Shown piece by piece: positions 38,101-49,632 of a DNA stretch of 64,000 nucleotides (position 1 is the stretch's first letter; each line of letters opens with the position of its first letter). The DNA lies in assembly GCA_905250075.1 (NCBI GenBank), contig CAJNOP010000364.1, positions 141,497-205,496 of the forward strand, in the 5' to 3' direction. The translations under genes and the position numbers were made by a program. This DNA is from Rotaria sp. Silwood1. Lineage: Eukaryota; Rotifera; Eurotatoria; Philodinida; Philodinidae. The notes under the pieces are model-generated. The model had not been told where the DNA came from, did no database searches, and saw only the letters and a program-made list of their open reading frames with translations.

Positions 38101-40938
38101 TTTAGTAGAAAAACAAAATTTAATTTGACAAATAAATGACGGTGATAGAGCATATAGAAATATCTAATTAATCTAGTCGAATTTTGATGCATTCAGTACT
38201 TCTCTAGGACATTATTATCCTATAAATCATTCATTCTATTCCTGTATCCTGTTTTTGACAGTCTGTTTTTCAATATAAAATTCAGTTTTATTGTAAACTT
38301 GTATCCTCATGGGAAAATATTTTTCAATAATTCTATAGAAAAAAAATTGTTTTTCTTTTGTTTTAGGTTCTTGGCAGTTTTGATATAATGGATTATTCTC
38401 TTTTACTTGCTGTTCATAATATAACTGAAGAAATGAAACCAACACAAAATTCATCTTTAGTATCTCCATCATTATTATCATCAACACCAACAACATCGAA
38501 ACAAATATCACCATTAGATATGATGACAAATCCTTCATTAAGTATAAATGAAGATATAAGAACAACAGCATCAACTGATAGTGGTATTGCTATGACAACA
38601 ATACATAAAATACCAACTTATATACAATATATACGTGTTATTGAATTTGTTCGTGCACAACAAGAACCTTCGTTACGAACATCATCAATATTAAATACAG
38701 AAAATTCTTTATCAGATAATCATATTCATAATGATACTATTATTGAAACAGCAAGTATAAAAACAGTTAAACCAGATTTATCACCTATATTAAATCGAAC
38801 TATAAATCAAACAAATGATAATCAATCAATTATATATCGAAATAGTAAAAGTCCAATAAATAATGATATATCATCATCACCATTTCATGTTGGTAATGCT
38901 TTAATTGGTGGTGATGTTTGGTACAATCGACAAAATCTTTCACGTCTTGCAATGTATGTGTAATATATATCTATTTGTTTTTTATTTAAATAGGAATGTG
39001 CCGATGAATAAATGGTGAGAGAATAATACTGGGTTAGCTTGCTATTTTTATAAATTTATGCTTTGTATAACTATGCGAGAAAACAAAAAATAACGCATTC
39101 TTTATTAGCTATGAGATCAATTGGATATTGGGAAGACTTGAGCTAATTATTTTGGGTTGTTTTTATTTTCCGAATATGAAAAAAAAAAACTATATGCTTA
39201 TTATCTTGTTATATAATATAGGGCTGGTATACCAGCTATAAATCAAAATGGTGATTTATTATTATTATATGTGGGTATTATTGATATTCTACAAAATTAT
39301 CGTCTTCGTAAAAAACTTGAACATGCATTTAAATCTACATTAGTGACGCGAGTATGTTGAATATATCTTGTTTTTTTTTTGATTTAAAGAAATCAACATG
39401 TATATATATATAGGAAGAAATATCTGTTTGTAATCCAAGTCATTATGGTGATCGTTTTGTCAGATTTCTTTCACGAAGAGTATTTCGTAAAGGTATGTAA
39501 GATTTCTTATAGATTTAAAATTTTAATCATTAATTGAGAAAACAAAATTAAATAATTTATTAAAATGTATAAATATCTTTGAAAATATTATTCGAAACAA
39601 GACTATATATCGAATTATAGGATTATTGTTTTTGAACTATAATGAATTATTTACATAGTTATGATTTTATGCATGAATAAAAGTTCCTATTTCATCAGTA
39701 CATAATTGAAATATGATTCTATAAAATCATATTTACTAAAGAGAAACCTTATCCTTTTGTTTCCGCAAGCTCTCAAAAGCCTTGCTACATTCATAAATTT
39801 GCCAAAAGCGTAAAAAAACACTTTTTTCTACTATCGCTCATTGAATTTAGATGTTGCTTCTGTGACATCTATGAAAAAACTTCAGGCGCATGTCGTCTTA
39901 AATGTTCACAAAAAAAAATATGAAATTATTAACTAACGGCAAAACATGTCTGAGTATCAAAATGCTTTTGAGTTGAGACAATATGCATCACGTTGGTTTT
40001 AATTAGCAATGCATACGTTGACAAGTATTCAGGCTAATAGCTTATTATTGCCATGATCCGCCTCAGAAACATCTGCAAAACATGAATTTCGCATTTTAAC
40101 TTGAAACTATATGTATAGACAGAATTTAATAAGAATAGTTTATTGTAAAAGCTTCATATCTTTTGAATACACTTATTCTAAAATAGACGCATTGACATTT
40201 ACTGTTGCACATAAGTGGCGTGAAAAGCATGCTTTGACCATAACCGTATCTCTTTGAATAGAAACAATCAAAATATCTGAAAGTTTTACTATAAATTATT
40301 CTTATTAAGCTGTGTCTCTATGCAAAGTTGCAAGTTGAAATTCGATATTCAGCTTTCTTGATGTAGACTACGGCATTCTACTAAAAATATCGTAAAGATA
40401 TAGTATCTCGACATTAATAAGCTATTCGCACAAATTCTTTTCCGAGCAGTTATAGCATCATTAGAAACTATATGATGCATATAGTCTTGACTCAAAAGCA
40501 ATTTGACACCTAGAAATATTTTCTTTGTAATAAGAGTCAAAAGACTAAAAACCTGCAGAAAAGGTGAATCATAGGTTTGAAGTTAATTTAGATTTTTGTA
40601 ACATTTGTCGTTGAAAAGGAAGTAGGATCTCATCTGAATGAATTTCAATCTTTAAAACAGTTATTTAATGATTTCTTCTTTAGGAGGTCCAACTGGTAAC
40701 ACATTACTGTCGGACACTCAATCCAATACAGATCGAGTTACTTTACATAGTAGTAGGTAAATACTATCTATCATACACATATGACTTCTTTTTTTTTTGT
40801 AATTAAGTCTAATTAATAAAACTTTATGTTTTTTTCTTTAGATTATTGAATGCATCATCATATCGTTCAGGAACGAGTGATGATGATGATTCTTCAATAA
40901 CAAATAATAACAATGAAGCGCAAAGTATAAGATCTTGA
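35130..40938 (+). CDS. PIP5K1: Phosphatidylinositol-4-phosphate 5-kinase type I, copy B
   Basis: Nine exons: 35130-35426, 35492-35715, 35767-35884, 37000-37452, 38367-38953, 39222-39351, 39414-39492, 40684-40756, 40842-40938. They sum to 2058 nt, 685 residues, TGA stop. Role as for copy A: PI4P to PI(4,5)P2. The Ser/Thr-rich N-terminus (1-99) is longer than in A. Catalytic features are all kept: NPGASGS (226-232), K245, [15 protein letters not shown] (372-377), D581 of IIDIL, and KKLEH with the specificity residue E593. The segment between MDYSLL and GIPA is about 185 residues of Ser/Thr/Asn-rich sequence, against about 65 in copy A. The C-terminal tail is only about 56 residues. Exon 37000-37452 is uninterrupted where copy A has two introns (26216-26273 and 26334-26941). 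Copy B lies 2.1 kb downstream of A in the same orientation, so it is an old tandem duplicate. Confidence 0.93.
35885..36999 (+). other. Long intron of PIP5K-B
   Basis: A 1115-nt phase 0 intron before the exon carrying the ATP-binding loop. It is AT-rich with no recognisable feature. Copy A has only a short intron at the same place (25986-26065), so intron length differs between the copies. Confidence 0.55.
37453..38366 (+). other. Intron of PIP5K-B before the MDYSLL exon
   Basis: A 914-nt phase 0 intron, at the same position as the 50-nt intron 27182-27231 of copy A. Around 37980-38070 it has a locally less AT-rich stretch of unknown nature. No exon is needed to close the frame. Confidence 0.5.
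39493..40683 (+). other. Long intron near the 3' end of PIP5K-B
   Basis: A 1191-nt phase 1 intron between FRK-G and GPTGN. Nothing recognisable is inside. The small minus-strand open frame at 40349-40540 is not supported. Confidence 0.5.
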
Positions 40939-43371
40939 TCTCAATTTTCATATGTGTGTGTGTGTGTTTTTTTTTACAATTGAATATTATTTATCCCTTT
41001 TGTCTTTCTTTTTTCAACGTACGACTCAACATGATCTCGTCAATGTTGCTTTCAGCTTGATTTCTTTCGTGTGTTTTTTTTTTTGCTCTTTTGTTTAATT
41101 TTCGAAAGAAACAAATTATCCATGCCCTGTCTATTTGTTTATCTGGTGAAGTTTGTTTTTTGTAGTGTTGTCTATTTAATGATACACAAGACATCTCTTG
41201 TTTCTTTTGTTTTTCTTTTTTTTTGTTGAACTCTTTGCTTTTTCTTTTTTGAAATTGTTATGCACTCTTATGTAAATTTATATTACAACAAAGCAAATTG
41301 AGAGTAAAAAATGATGAATAAAAAAGCTCATTTCGATCAATAGAAATTTCTTTTGTTATTAAAGTTTATTGAATAATTGACATAATGAAATTTCTTGTTT
41401 TTCTTTTGTAATTGTTTTCAAAAAATAAAAAATAAAAAAAAGAATTATTTATGCATTTTATTATATGAATTTAATTCTACGTATTATTTCAATTAGATAT
41501 AATCAAACAAAATTGTTTTACTAAGTGTTAGATCTAATGAACCTAACTCATTAATCAGTTAATAGTTAAATATGAATTACATGGCAAATATTATCTTCAA
41601 CTTTTCAATGTAAAGATATTCTTCAATTATTTGATTATTCTTTGTAGATGTTGTAATTAGTATATGTGTTTTTTTTTTAATGAACTATATCAAAGAGTTC
41701 AGTTTTAGATACTTAATAAATAAGTGATTTATGCAAGTAAGAAACGAAGTTCTTTTCTTTAAAAGATATTTCAATTTAAGTATGAGAATGTTCAGTAGAG
41801 ATTTACATCGAATCAAGAAAATTTTTCGGAATTCGACTAAAGAATTTTATACCATTTCATCCTATCTAATACTAATGTAATAGATGACTGTGCATGTTAT
41901 AAAGAAATGTTTACTCTTACAATCTATTTGTTCATAAATAGATAATACGTTTTTGTAGCTAGCATAATAAAACCAGATCCAGACCTTTTTTTCTTTGAAA
42001 AAATTTTGACTATGAAGGATTACAGTGAATTTCTGATAGCATAGACTCAAAGAGTAAACATTTTGCCTATAAATAAAATACATTTTGGAATAATGAATCA
42101 GTAATGGAGATCATGGAATAGGTCATAATACTTTGATTGAGTTCAGACATGTGTTACGCTATTGTAAAGATTATAGAGTACAAAACTTTGAGATTACTAA
42201 CAGTATACACTCTCTTATATCGAATGAATTTCCAAACTAAACTGAACAAACTCTATTACTAAAACAAGTCATTTGAATAAACAAATTCATCAATATAAAT
42301 TGCTTTTTAAGTTTAAGAAGAACTTTTTTCATAAGATAATTCTAACCTCTTAAACTGAATTAGACTCAATCATGAATGATAAGTTCGAGGATTCGAATAC
42401 AAGTATGGTTGAGGAAGAAAGAAAAAACAAAATGTCACTAAAAATCTTTACATAAAATGCTAATCGAGCAATTATATATTTGAGTATCGAATAAATATTT
42501 TTCAATACTGTTATTAACAAAAAATTTCGATTTATAACATTTTTCATAAACTGACGTGCAATTTATTTTCATAAAACTTGATACTAATCAATTTTCTTTT
42601 ACTATATTGATCTAGGCCTTGCTTATTCATGCTCAAGGCATACAATGATTCTTACATGTCAATGAAAATGTTCTATAGGTCACGTCGATCAGAGATTTTT
42701 TGTATGATAGTTTTCTTATAATATTCTTTCTGTCTGATTAACTTAGTAAATGTTAGATATGGTTGCCAATTTTAGAAGAATATATTTTGTAGAATGAAGC
42801 ATCCGAGATAGAAATGATTAACACTAATTTGAATGTAACTGAAATATGAAACCATATATACAGATATATATGTATGTGGGTGCTTCAATAATTTATAATG
42901 GATAAAATGATTGAACTTTTATTTTACTAAAAAAGTCGAATTAATATTAAAAACATTCATTCAAGACAATATTTGAGAAACACAAATTAATCTTTTAATA
43001 TAAAGAAAATATTAATAGAAACTTAGCATTTATCTTTATGGATTAAAATAGAAAACATAATCAGTCAGCTACCATAACAAACCAAAAAAACTTAATATTC
43101 GCTCATAAAAGCAACATTGTGTTCTTTTTTTTACATAAACATCTGGATCTCTTTGTTCTGCATTTTAATATTACTACAGACTATGTCTCAAAAGAATCAG
43201 ATGAAAAAATTGTTAACTACTTTAAATAGTATCTTTCATAGATATTAATCTTCTTAACAAGTGTGTTCTAAGCCTAATCACATAAATATTAATAATAAAT
43301 AATCAGTAGAATATATCTTCATACAAATCATTTTACATTTTACTATTTTTATTTCTAGATAAATTTTTAAA
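40939..43371. other. Spacer between PIP5K-B and the ankyrin/SOCS gene
   Basis: About 2.4 kb of AT-rich sequence on the same-strand interval. It contains a (TG)n run near 40955-40968 and AATAAA-like sites (for example around 41317) that could end PIP5K-B. A T-rich tract ending CTAG at 43355-43358 precedes the next start codon by 13 nt. Confidence 0.5.
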
Positions 43372-46300
43372 ATGGATAATCGAGACTTTTGGCCATATAT
43401 TAGAGTTGCAAAATTAGTAAGTGTTCTATTTTTGGAAAAAAATCAGAAAAAGGAAAAGATAAAATAAATCATAATTCATATATTGTAAATATTTTTCATG
43501 AATTTGCGGATCACATAAATTTCGTCAGATTGAATTTCAGTAACTGCTGGAAGAATATTTATTTATTTTACGTACAGCCCTCGCTCTCACCTCATGCTGT
43601 GTAGGCGTATGAATCACGTCAATCAATATGTGTATGGACCGATTTTGAAGTAAACATATACTGTCGAAAGTCCGTTGTGAAAAATCAATATAAAAAAAAC
43701 TTTCTTTTTCTTATGGAATGATTTCTATGTTTTTTCTTCAGCCTGAATTTGATCCATCATTTATTTCATCATCACCATCATCATCATCTTGTTCTCGATC
43801 TCAATCTCGTCTTTCATCACTTTTGACTTGGCTATTTAAACAATGTCGATCATTTTATCGTTATTGTTATGTACATTTACATGATTTAATTTTATCATCT
43901 TTATTTGGTTATTTAACATTAAATGAAAAATTATATGTTGCTATACATGAAAATGATTTACATAAAGCTCGTAAATTATTATCACATGGTGCATCACCAT
44001 CATTTTTACCTGCTGATTATAAATCAATATTTAAACATTTAATAAAAAATAATAATGAAATTCAAAATCATTATATAGAAACAAGTCTTTTTTCTTCTAT
44101 ACTTGCTAATGATAGTATGTTATATATGGCTGTATCGAATGGTAATTTTAATTTAGTTAAAGAATTAATTCATTATCATGATTATGGACAAATTGGACAA
44201 CATACTGAAGTTGTATCATTATGTTTAGCAGTTAAACGTGATTATATTAATATTGTTCAATATCTTATTGATTATGGACATATTAATCCCAATGATTGTG
44301 TTCAATCAGGTTGTAAACATTGTAAAAGTCATACAGATGATATACAACGTTATCAATTTCCTCTCTATCGTAAATAATTAATAATTTTTTTTTTTTTCAT
44401 TTTATAAGAACTATTTCTTTGGTTTTAATAGATGCTTGTCGTGGAAATCATTTAAAACTTGTCAAATATTTAATTCAAACAAAACATTGTGATATTAATC
44501 AATTAACAACATCATATGAAACATGTTTACATGGTGCTATTTTAGGTGCTATAGAAAATCGTTTTGATACATCATTTAACAATCAACAACGTTATCTCAT
44601 TGTTAAATATCTTTTAACAAGATTTAATTGTAATCCTAATCTTGGTATGATACACTTTTTTTTTGTTTAAGAATGCCACTCCCACCGTCTATCGTGGTTC
44701 AAAAACGAATCCAACTTTTTCATGAGAAAATATGTATTAACGCTCTTCATTTCTTCTACCTGATTTTTGTTTCACATGTAGTATAGATTGTTTGCAATGG
44801 AAAAGTAAAGAGAAGCCCACTTCGAACAGTGTCCAGTACCTGCAAAAGAAATTTTTTTTATTTGATCGAACATAGCATTTCAGAGAAACAGGAACTACTT
44901 TGATTTTAGTATCTCATAGAAGACAGCATTCGGAAACTTTGAGTTGGAAATAAGGGGAAGATATCCTTAGTCTTTTTAAAAAATCAAATGAATAAATTTC
45001 CAAATTTTTCTGATAGTAGACGATTATTCAATAGGATATAGTTGTTGAGGAAAGTTAAAATTTCACATCAAAAATTTCTTAGATTTGATTAAAAGCAATA
45101 TAAAAAAATAAGTTTTTTCATTGGTTTCAATATCTGAACTATTTTCAAGAGTCTTGATTTTCAGATCTTTTCTAACTAAGGAATGATAAAACTCTCATAC
45201 ATAAGGATAGTAAACTTTTGTTAACTATTTCATATGTCCAAATTATAATTCAATAGAAAAATTTCGTTTATTCTCATGCATAAATAAAGATTCTATGTTT
45301 TATAATACACAAGAGATTTATCTTGCAAGTTTCATGACTTATAACACCTAAAGTTTCCAAACATAGTTCTGATTCAATTACCTAAAATGATAGAGTAAAC
45401 AATTCTATGCAAGAAGAAATATCTTTCAGCTTTCTATGAAGTTTTTTGACCAAGATACATAAACCTTACGTAAGCAACAAAAATCATTTTTATCGAAATT
45501 TGACATCAATTATTTCTCTTCTTTTTATGCTATTTTCAATTAAATATTAGTAATTTATTGCAAATTAGAGACGCTTCATATCTTGATGAAATACTTCATC
45601 AAATATTAAATTAAAGACAAATGACATATCAATAAATACAAGAAGAACAAGCAAACAATTATTTTTTTTCTTCCTTTCTTTAATATTATCTATTGAAGAA
45701 TGACTAATATTAAAGAAAGGAAAAAGAAAAGGTTATTAATTTTAAATAAATTATTAATACTAAATTCAAAATAAAATCAAAGAAGAGAAAAACTAGAAAT
45801 TAATTTTTATCTTCAAAACTTCGTGTTAGAAATAAAATTCTCTACTCATATTACTATTTGAATTCTTTGTAACATTTACAGCAGAAGAAAAAACATTAAA
45901 AACAAAGAAACTGTAAAATTACTATACTTATAAAATTAATTCTTGTTCAATGAGTTCAATAAAATGTTGATCCTTTCAATCAATACTCAGATTATTTTAG
46001 AAACATTTTTTTTAAAGCATACAATTTTCTATACTTTATTTTGAATAGGTCTTAATCCATTATGTGTTAGTCTTGCTCATGATAATATCTATGATTATAC
46101 TAATTTATTACTTCAGCATAATTGTGATATTAATCGACTTGGTTGGAATCTTTATGAAACAACAAAAACAATACATCAACAAAATAATCATTTACCTTAT
46201 TTTCTTGATCATCCATTAAATATTTGTTTACGTCGTTTATGTCTAACACATAATAATACAACAATATCTGATCATTCATATCATAAAAGATATGCATTAC

Positions 46301-47683
46301 AATTAATTAATATGAATTCAAATATTTATGCAATGTATGATTATGGTTCAATTTATCCATTTTTACTTGCTGTTCAAACCGGTGATAAAACAATTGTTGA
46401 AGTAATACTTAAACAAGCAATATTACAAATAAATTTAGATATTATTGAACCACTTATTTATGCTTGCACAAAATCATTTTATGATATTGTTCAAATTCTT
46501 GTTGATTTTGGTTTTAATCCAAATACAATAATGATTAATCGAGATTATACAACATTTAATAATTGTAAGATATTTCTTCAAACTATTGTAGTTTAGAAGT
46601 AAATAGACAAGATTCTTTATGTGGTTCAAAACACCAAAAAAAAAAAACAAACAATATGTTGACGTCATTAAATAATCAGAATGAGAACTCGATTAATGAA
46701 AACTCTTTTTTTTTTCCATTCTAGTGGATTTAAATTCGACAAGTTCATCAGATTTTTTACGAAATCTTGATCGTTATTGTACATTTCCTTTACAAGTATT
46801 ATCAACAACAACAACATTACATTCTTTATTATTTCCAATACAAAACAATTGTACTTGTTTATCTGTAAATTCTGAACAACAAATAACATCATTATTAGCT
46901 TTATCACATATGTCAACATGGTTATTTCATCCTGATGAATATGATTCAACAATCAAAACAATTAAAAATCTTGTTTCTCATATTCCAATTAATTTTTCAA
47001 TTCATCCAAATCAAGTTGCATTTTATTATGCTTTATTAAATGAACATATGCCAATTATTTATTATTGTTTAGAAAATTTATGTCCTATAAATCTTCTTCA
47101 TAATACAATTGAATTTACAAATTCTCCTTCAAAAACTCATTTTTCATATACATTATTTCATTTAATATCTGTTTGTTGTCGTTTAACATCAAATAATCAA
47201 ATAAAACGTATTTTATTTGACTCCTATGCAAAAGCAATATTACGCATTAATACTTATGACCGTTCATCATCAATGGCAAGTGTTTTAGCTTATATGCAAC
47301 TATGGTTTGGTGATCAAGATTTTGTTTATGATCAGATTTTATTTGAACATCTTATGTCTTTACCATATGTTGAAGATATAATTCTATTACATGATGAAAA
47401 AAAATTACATTCATTATTTGGTGCACATTATTATCGTGTTATTGAGCGTAAACCACGTTCAAGACCAATGTATACACTTAAACAAATATGTCGTTTAAAA
47501 ATTCGTCATCATAGTCAACTTTATTGTGAAAGTCAACAAATCAATATGTTAATAATAATCTCGCATTTTAATTGTTTACCAAAAATTTTACTAGCCTATT
47601 TATTTTATACAAGAACAAAATCAAATTCATTAATCGATTATTTATTAAATAATAGATCTTGGAACGATATTCAGTGGATGTAA
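43372..47683 (+). CDS. Ankyrin-repeat and SOCS-box protein
   Basis: Five exons: 43372-43416, 43742-44369, 44432-44644, 46049-46564, 46725-47683. They sum to 2361 nt, 786 residues, TAA stop. Ankyrin-type helices recur, such as LYVAIHENDLHKARKLLSHG, LYMAVSNGNFNLVKELI, LYHACRGNHLKLVKYLI (formed across the intron 44370-44431) and PLIYACTKSFYDIVQILVDF. The C-terminus has a SOCS box at about 718-763. Its BC-box TLKQICRLKI matches the elongin-binding consensus, and LPKILLAYL matches the Cullin-5 box. ASB-family proteins of this layout present bound substrates to an Elongin BC-Cullin 5 ubiquitin ligase. At 786 residues it is longer than most ASBs. The repeats are degenerate, and the region after the fourth exon is not clearly ankyrin. 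The specific ASB orthologue cannot be named. Confidence 0.85.
44645..46048 (+). other. Long intron of the ankyrin/SOCS gene with a hairpin
   Basis: A 1404-nt phase 1 intron (CTT G | GT CTT). Around 45665-45728 it contains an inverted repeat with a perfect 16-bp core: CCTTTCTTTAATATTA (45673-45688) and its reverse complement (45705-45720). No other feature is seen. Confidence 0.6.
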
Positions 47684-47770
47684 TGATTGCTAGAAATAAT
47701 ACCAAAACAAAAAAGGAACAAATTATTTTATTACTATATTTTTTTTTGTTTTGCTTTATATTTATTTCAG

Positions 47771-47772
47771 AA
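47771..47772 (+). promoter_or_regulatory. Candidate splice acceptor ahead of the GMF gene
   Basis: A T-rich tract at 47735-47770 ends in TTTCAG, 77 nt before the GMF start codon and 88 nt after the ankyrin/SOCS stop. With a spacer of only 166 nt it could be a trans-splice acceptor within a two-gene transcript. A 5'-UTR intron is the alternative. Confidence 0.4.
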
Positions 47773-47849
47773 ATATTTTACATTAATATGTAACAGAGAT
47801 TATATATATATATATTAGTTTATAGATTAAAAAACAAAAAACATCAACA

Positions 47850-49412
47850 ATGGCTTCTATGTCACCATGCACAATAGAAAAAGATGTTCTTGATGCAATG
47901 AAAAAATTTAGACGATTATCGAATAAATCAACAATGGCTATGTTATGTACGTCAATGAAAAAAACAAATATTTAACGAGATAAAGATAAACAAAAATATG
48001 TTTTTGTTTCTTTTGTTTATAGTACGATGTGATATGAAAACAAATCAAGTCGTGATTGACAAAGAATTAAAAGTAAGTGCGAAAATTACATAAGAGTATT
48101 TTACATTGTTTGAAGAGTATCGTTAGAATGTTAATGTAGATAAATATATAGGTTAAGATAGCATCGGAATTCTTTATGTAATCGATTGTCGATGAACATT
48201 GCTACAAGAGTAGTTTATGATAGTTTATTTAAATATAATTAAATTTATTTATTATTTCTAAAATGTCATATCTTATTTTTTTGCAATTAATGAGAAAACG
48301 TTCTCAATTGTTAAAGTACTTTTCGTTTCAAAACAGAGTTTTTCATTATATACGAAAATCTGATGGAATGACTATTGGTTCGAGTGAACAATGACGAGAA
48401 TTCTATGATATTTTATTGCTCATTAGAATCAACGATAACATGAATATAAGATACAATTGTCTTTCTAAAATTAAAATGTAGATACGAAGCTTTCAATAAG
48501 TAAAAGATATGTTTTCGAAACTATCGACGATAGCAACTTAATGTTTTCAACAAAAAAATCATGATCAATGTTGTTTAATAGAACATGAACTCTAGCATTT
48601 TTGAAAAAAGAAAGCTTAAGTGACAAGTAATTGAGACTCAAGATTTTCATTTTTGTAATCTCAAATGAATAATTATCTACTAATGAGTAACTCATCAGGG
48701 AGCTAATGTCACCATAAGCCATAGTCAAATTGCCAATTAAAATTTGCTCATCAAGATCGAATGACGTATTATATATATATAAAGGAAAAAATATTCCTAA
48801 CGGAGTTTATTGATAGTAGTACATAAATAATGTGAATTCTTCTTGATCAATACATTAAAAATAGATTAATATTGAACATGTGAATTATTCCGTTTTATTC
48901 TTATGAGGAAAATTCTCCAATAGATCAATTACTTTTGAGTGGATACTACGCAAATGAATTACAAAATATCTTGAAAAGAGATCTAGTTTTTTCTGTGATA
49001 AACCAAGGCATTCATTTAAAAAACTGCTGTTTACAATACCAAAATAAAAAATCTGAATTTTATATTTAAATTATAGGATATGAGTGTTGAAGCATTAATC
49101 GATGAATTACCAAGTCGTGAACCTCGTTTTATTTTACATAGTCATGAATTAAAACATGCCGATGGTCGAGTTCAATATCCGCTTAATTTAATTTTATATA
49201 TACCTGATGGATGTGGAACAAATAATCGTTTTACTTATGCATCAACAGCAAATTCTGTTTCCGAAGCATCAGGCATTACTCGTGTATGTTTTTTTTTTCT
49301 AAAAAAAATAATCTAATAATTCAATCTTGTACTTCTATTCATTTAGATTATTGAATTTCGTGAGGATATATCACCGGAATGGCTTAGTAAAGAATTACAA
49401 AAAACTTACTAA
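47850..49412 (+). CDS. GMF: Glia maturation factor (ADF-H family)
   Basis: Four exons: 47850-47946, 48023-48072, 49077-49283, 49347-49412. They sum to 420 nt, 139 residues, TAA stop, close to the roughly 142 residues of vertebrate GMFs. The protein is a single ADF-homology domain. Family-typical stretches include KKFRRLSNKST, VVIDKELKDMSVEALIDELP, REPRFILHSHELKHADGRVQ, YPLNLILYIPDGC and the C-terminal EWLSKELQ. GMF binds Arp2/3 in the cytosol, where it debranches actin filaments and inhibits nucleation. Unlike cofilin, it lacks the long actin-binding helix. The start is ATG 47850 in the context AACAATGG. A 1-kb intron (48073-49076) splits the domain. The ankyrin/SOCS gene lies 166 nt upstream on the same strand and the kelch gene converges from the right. 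Confidence 0.93.
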
Positions 49413-49525
49413 TGAATTATTCAATTAAACAATTTAGATTTTTGTTATTACTTAATTTTCGCATGTAATCAAAATTCCAAAATTTTGTAACTTATTAGTC
49501 TGATATTGAGTATTATGTATCAGAG

Positions 49526-49531
49526 AATAAA
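49526..49531 (+). promoter_or_regulatory. Putative polyadenylation signal of GMF
   Basis: AATAAA 114 nt after the GMF stop codon, followed by an A-rich run and then T/G-rich sequence. Confidence 0.5.
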
Positions 49532-49589
49532 AAAAAGAAAAAATTGATTTCTCTCTTTGTTTGTTTTTTTCTTGTAATTGACATGTGAC

Positions 49590-49599
49590 TTTATTTATT
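49590..49599 (-). promoter_or_regulatory. Putative polyadenylation signals of the kelch gene
   Basis: On the minus strand AATAAATAAA holds two overlapping AATAAA hexamers, 33-43 nt after the kelch stop codon. Cleavage downstream would fall near 49570, close to the end of the convergent GMF transcript. Confidence 0.5.
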
Positions 49600-49632
49600 C
49601 TCAAAAAAAAAATAAAATAAAATAAAATAAAA

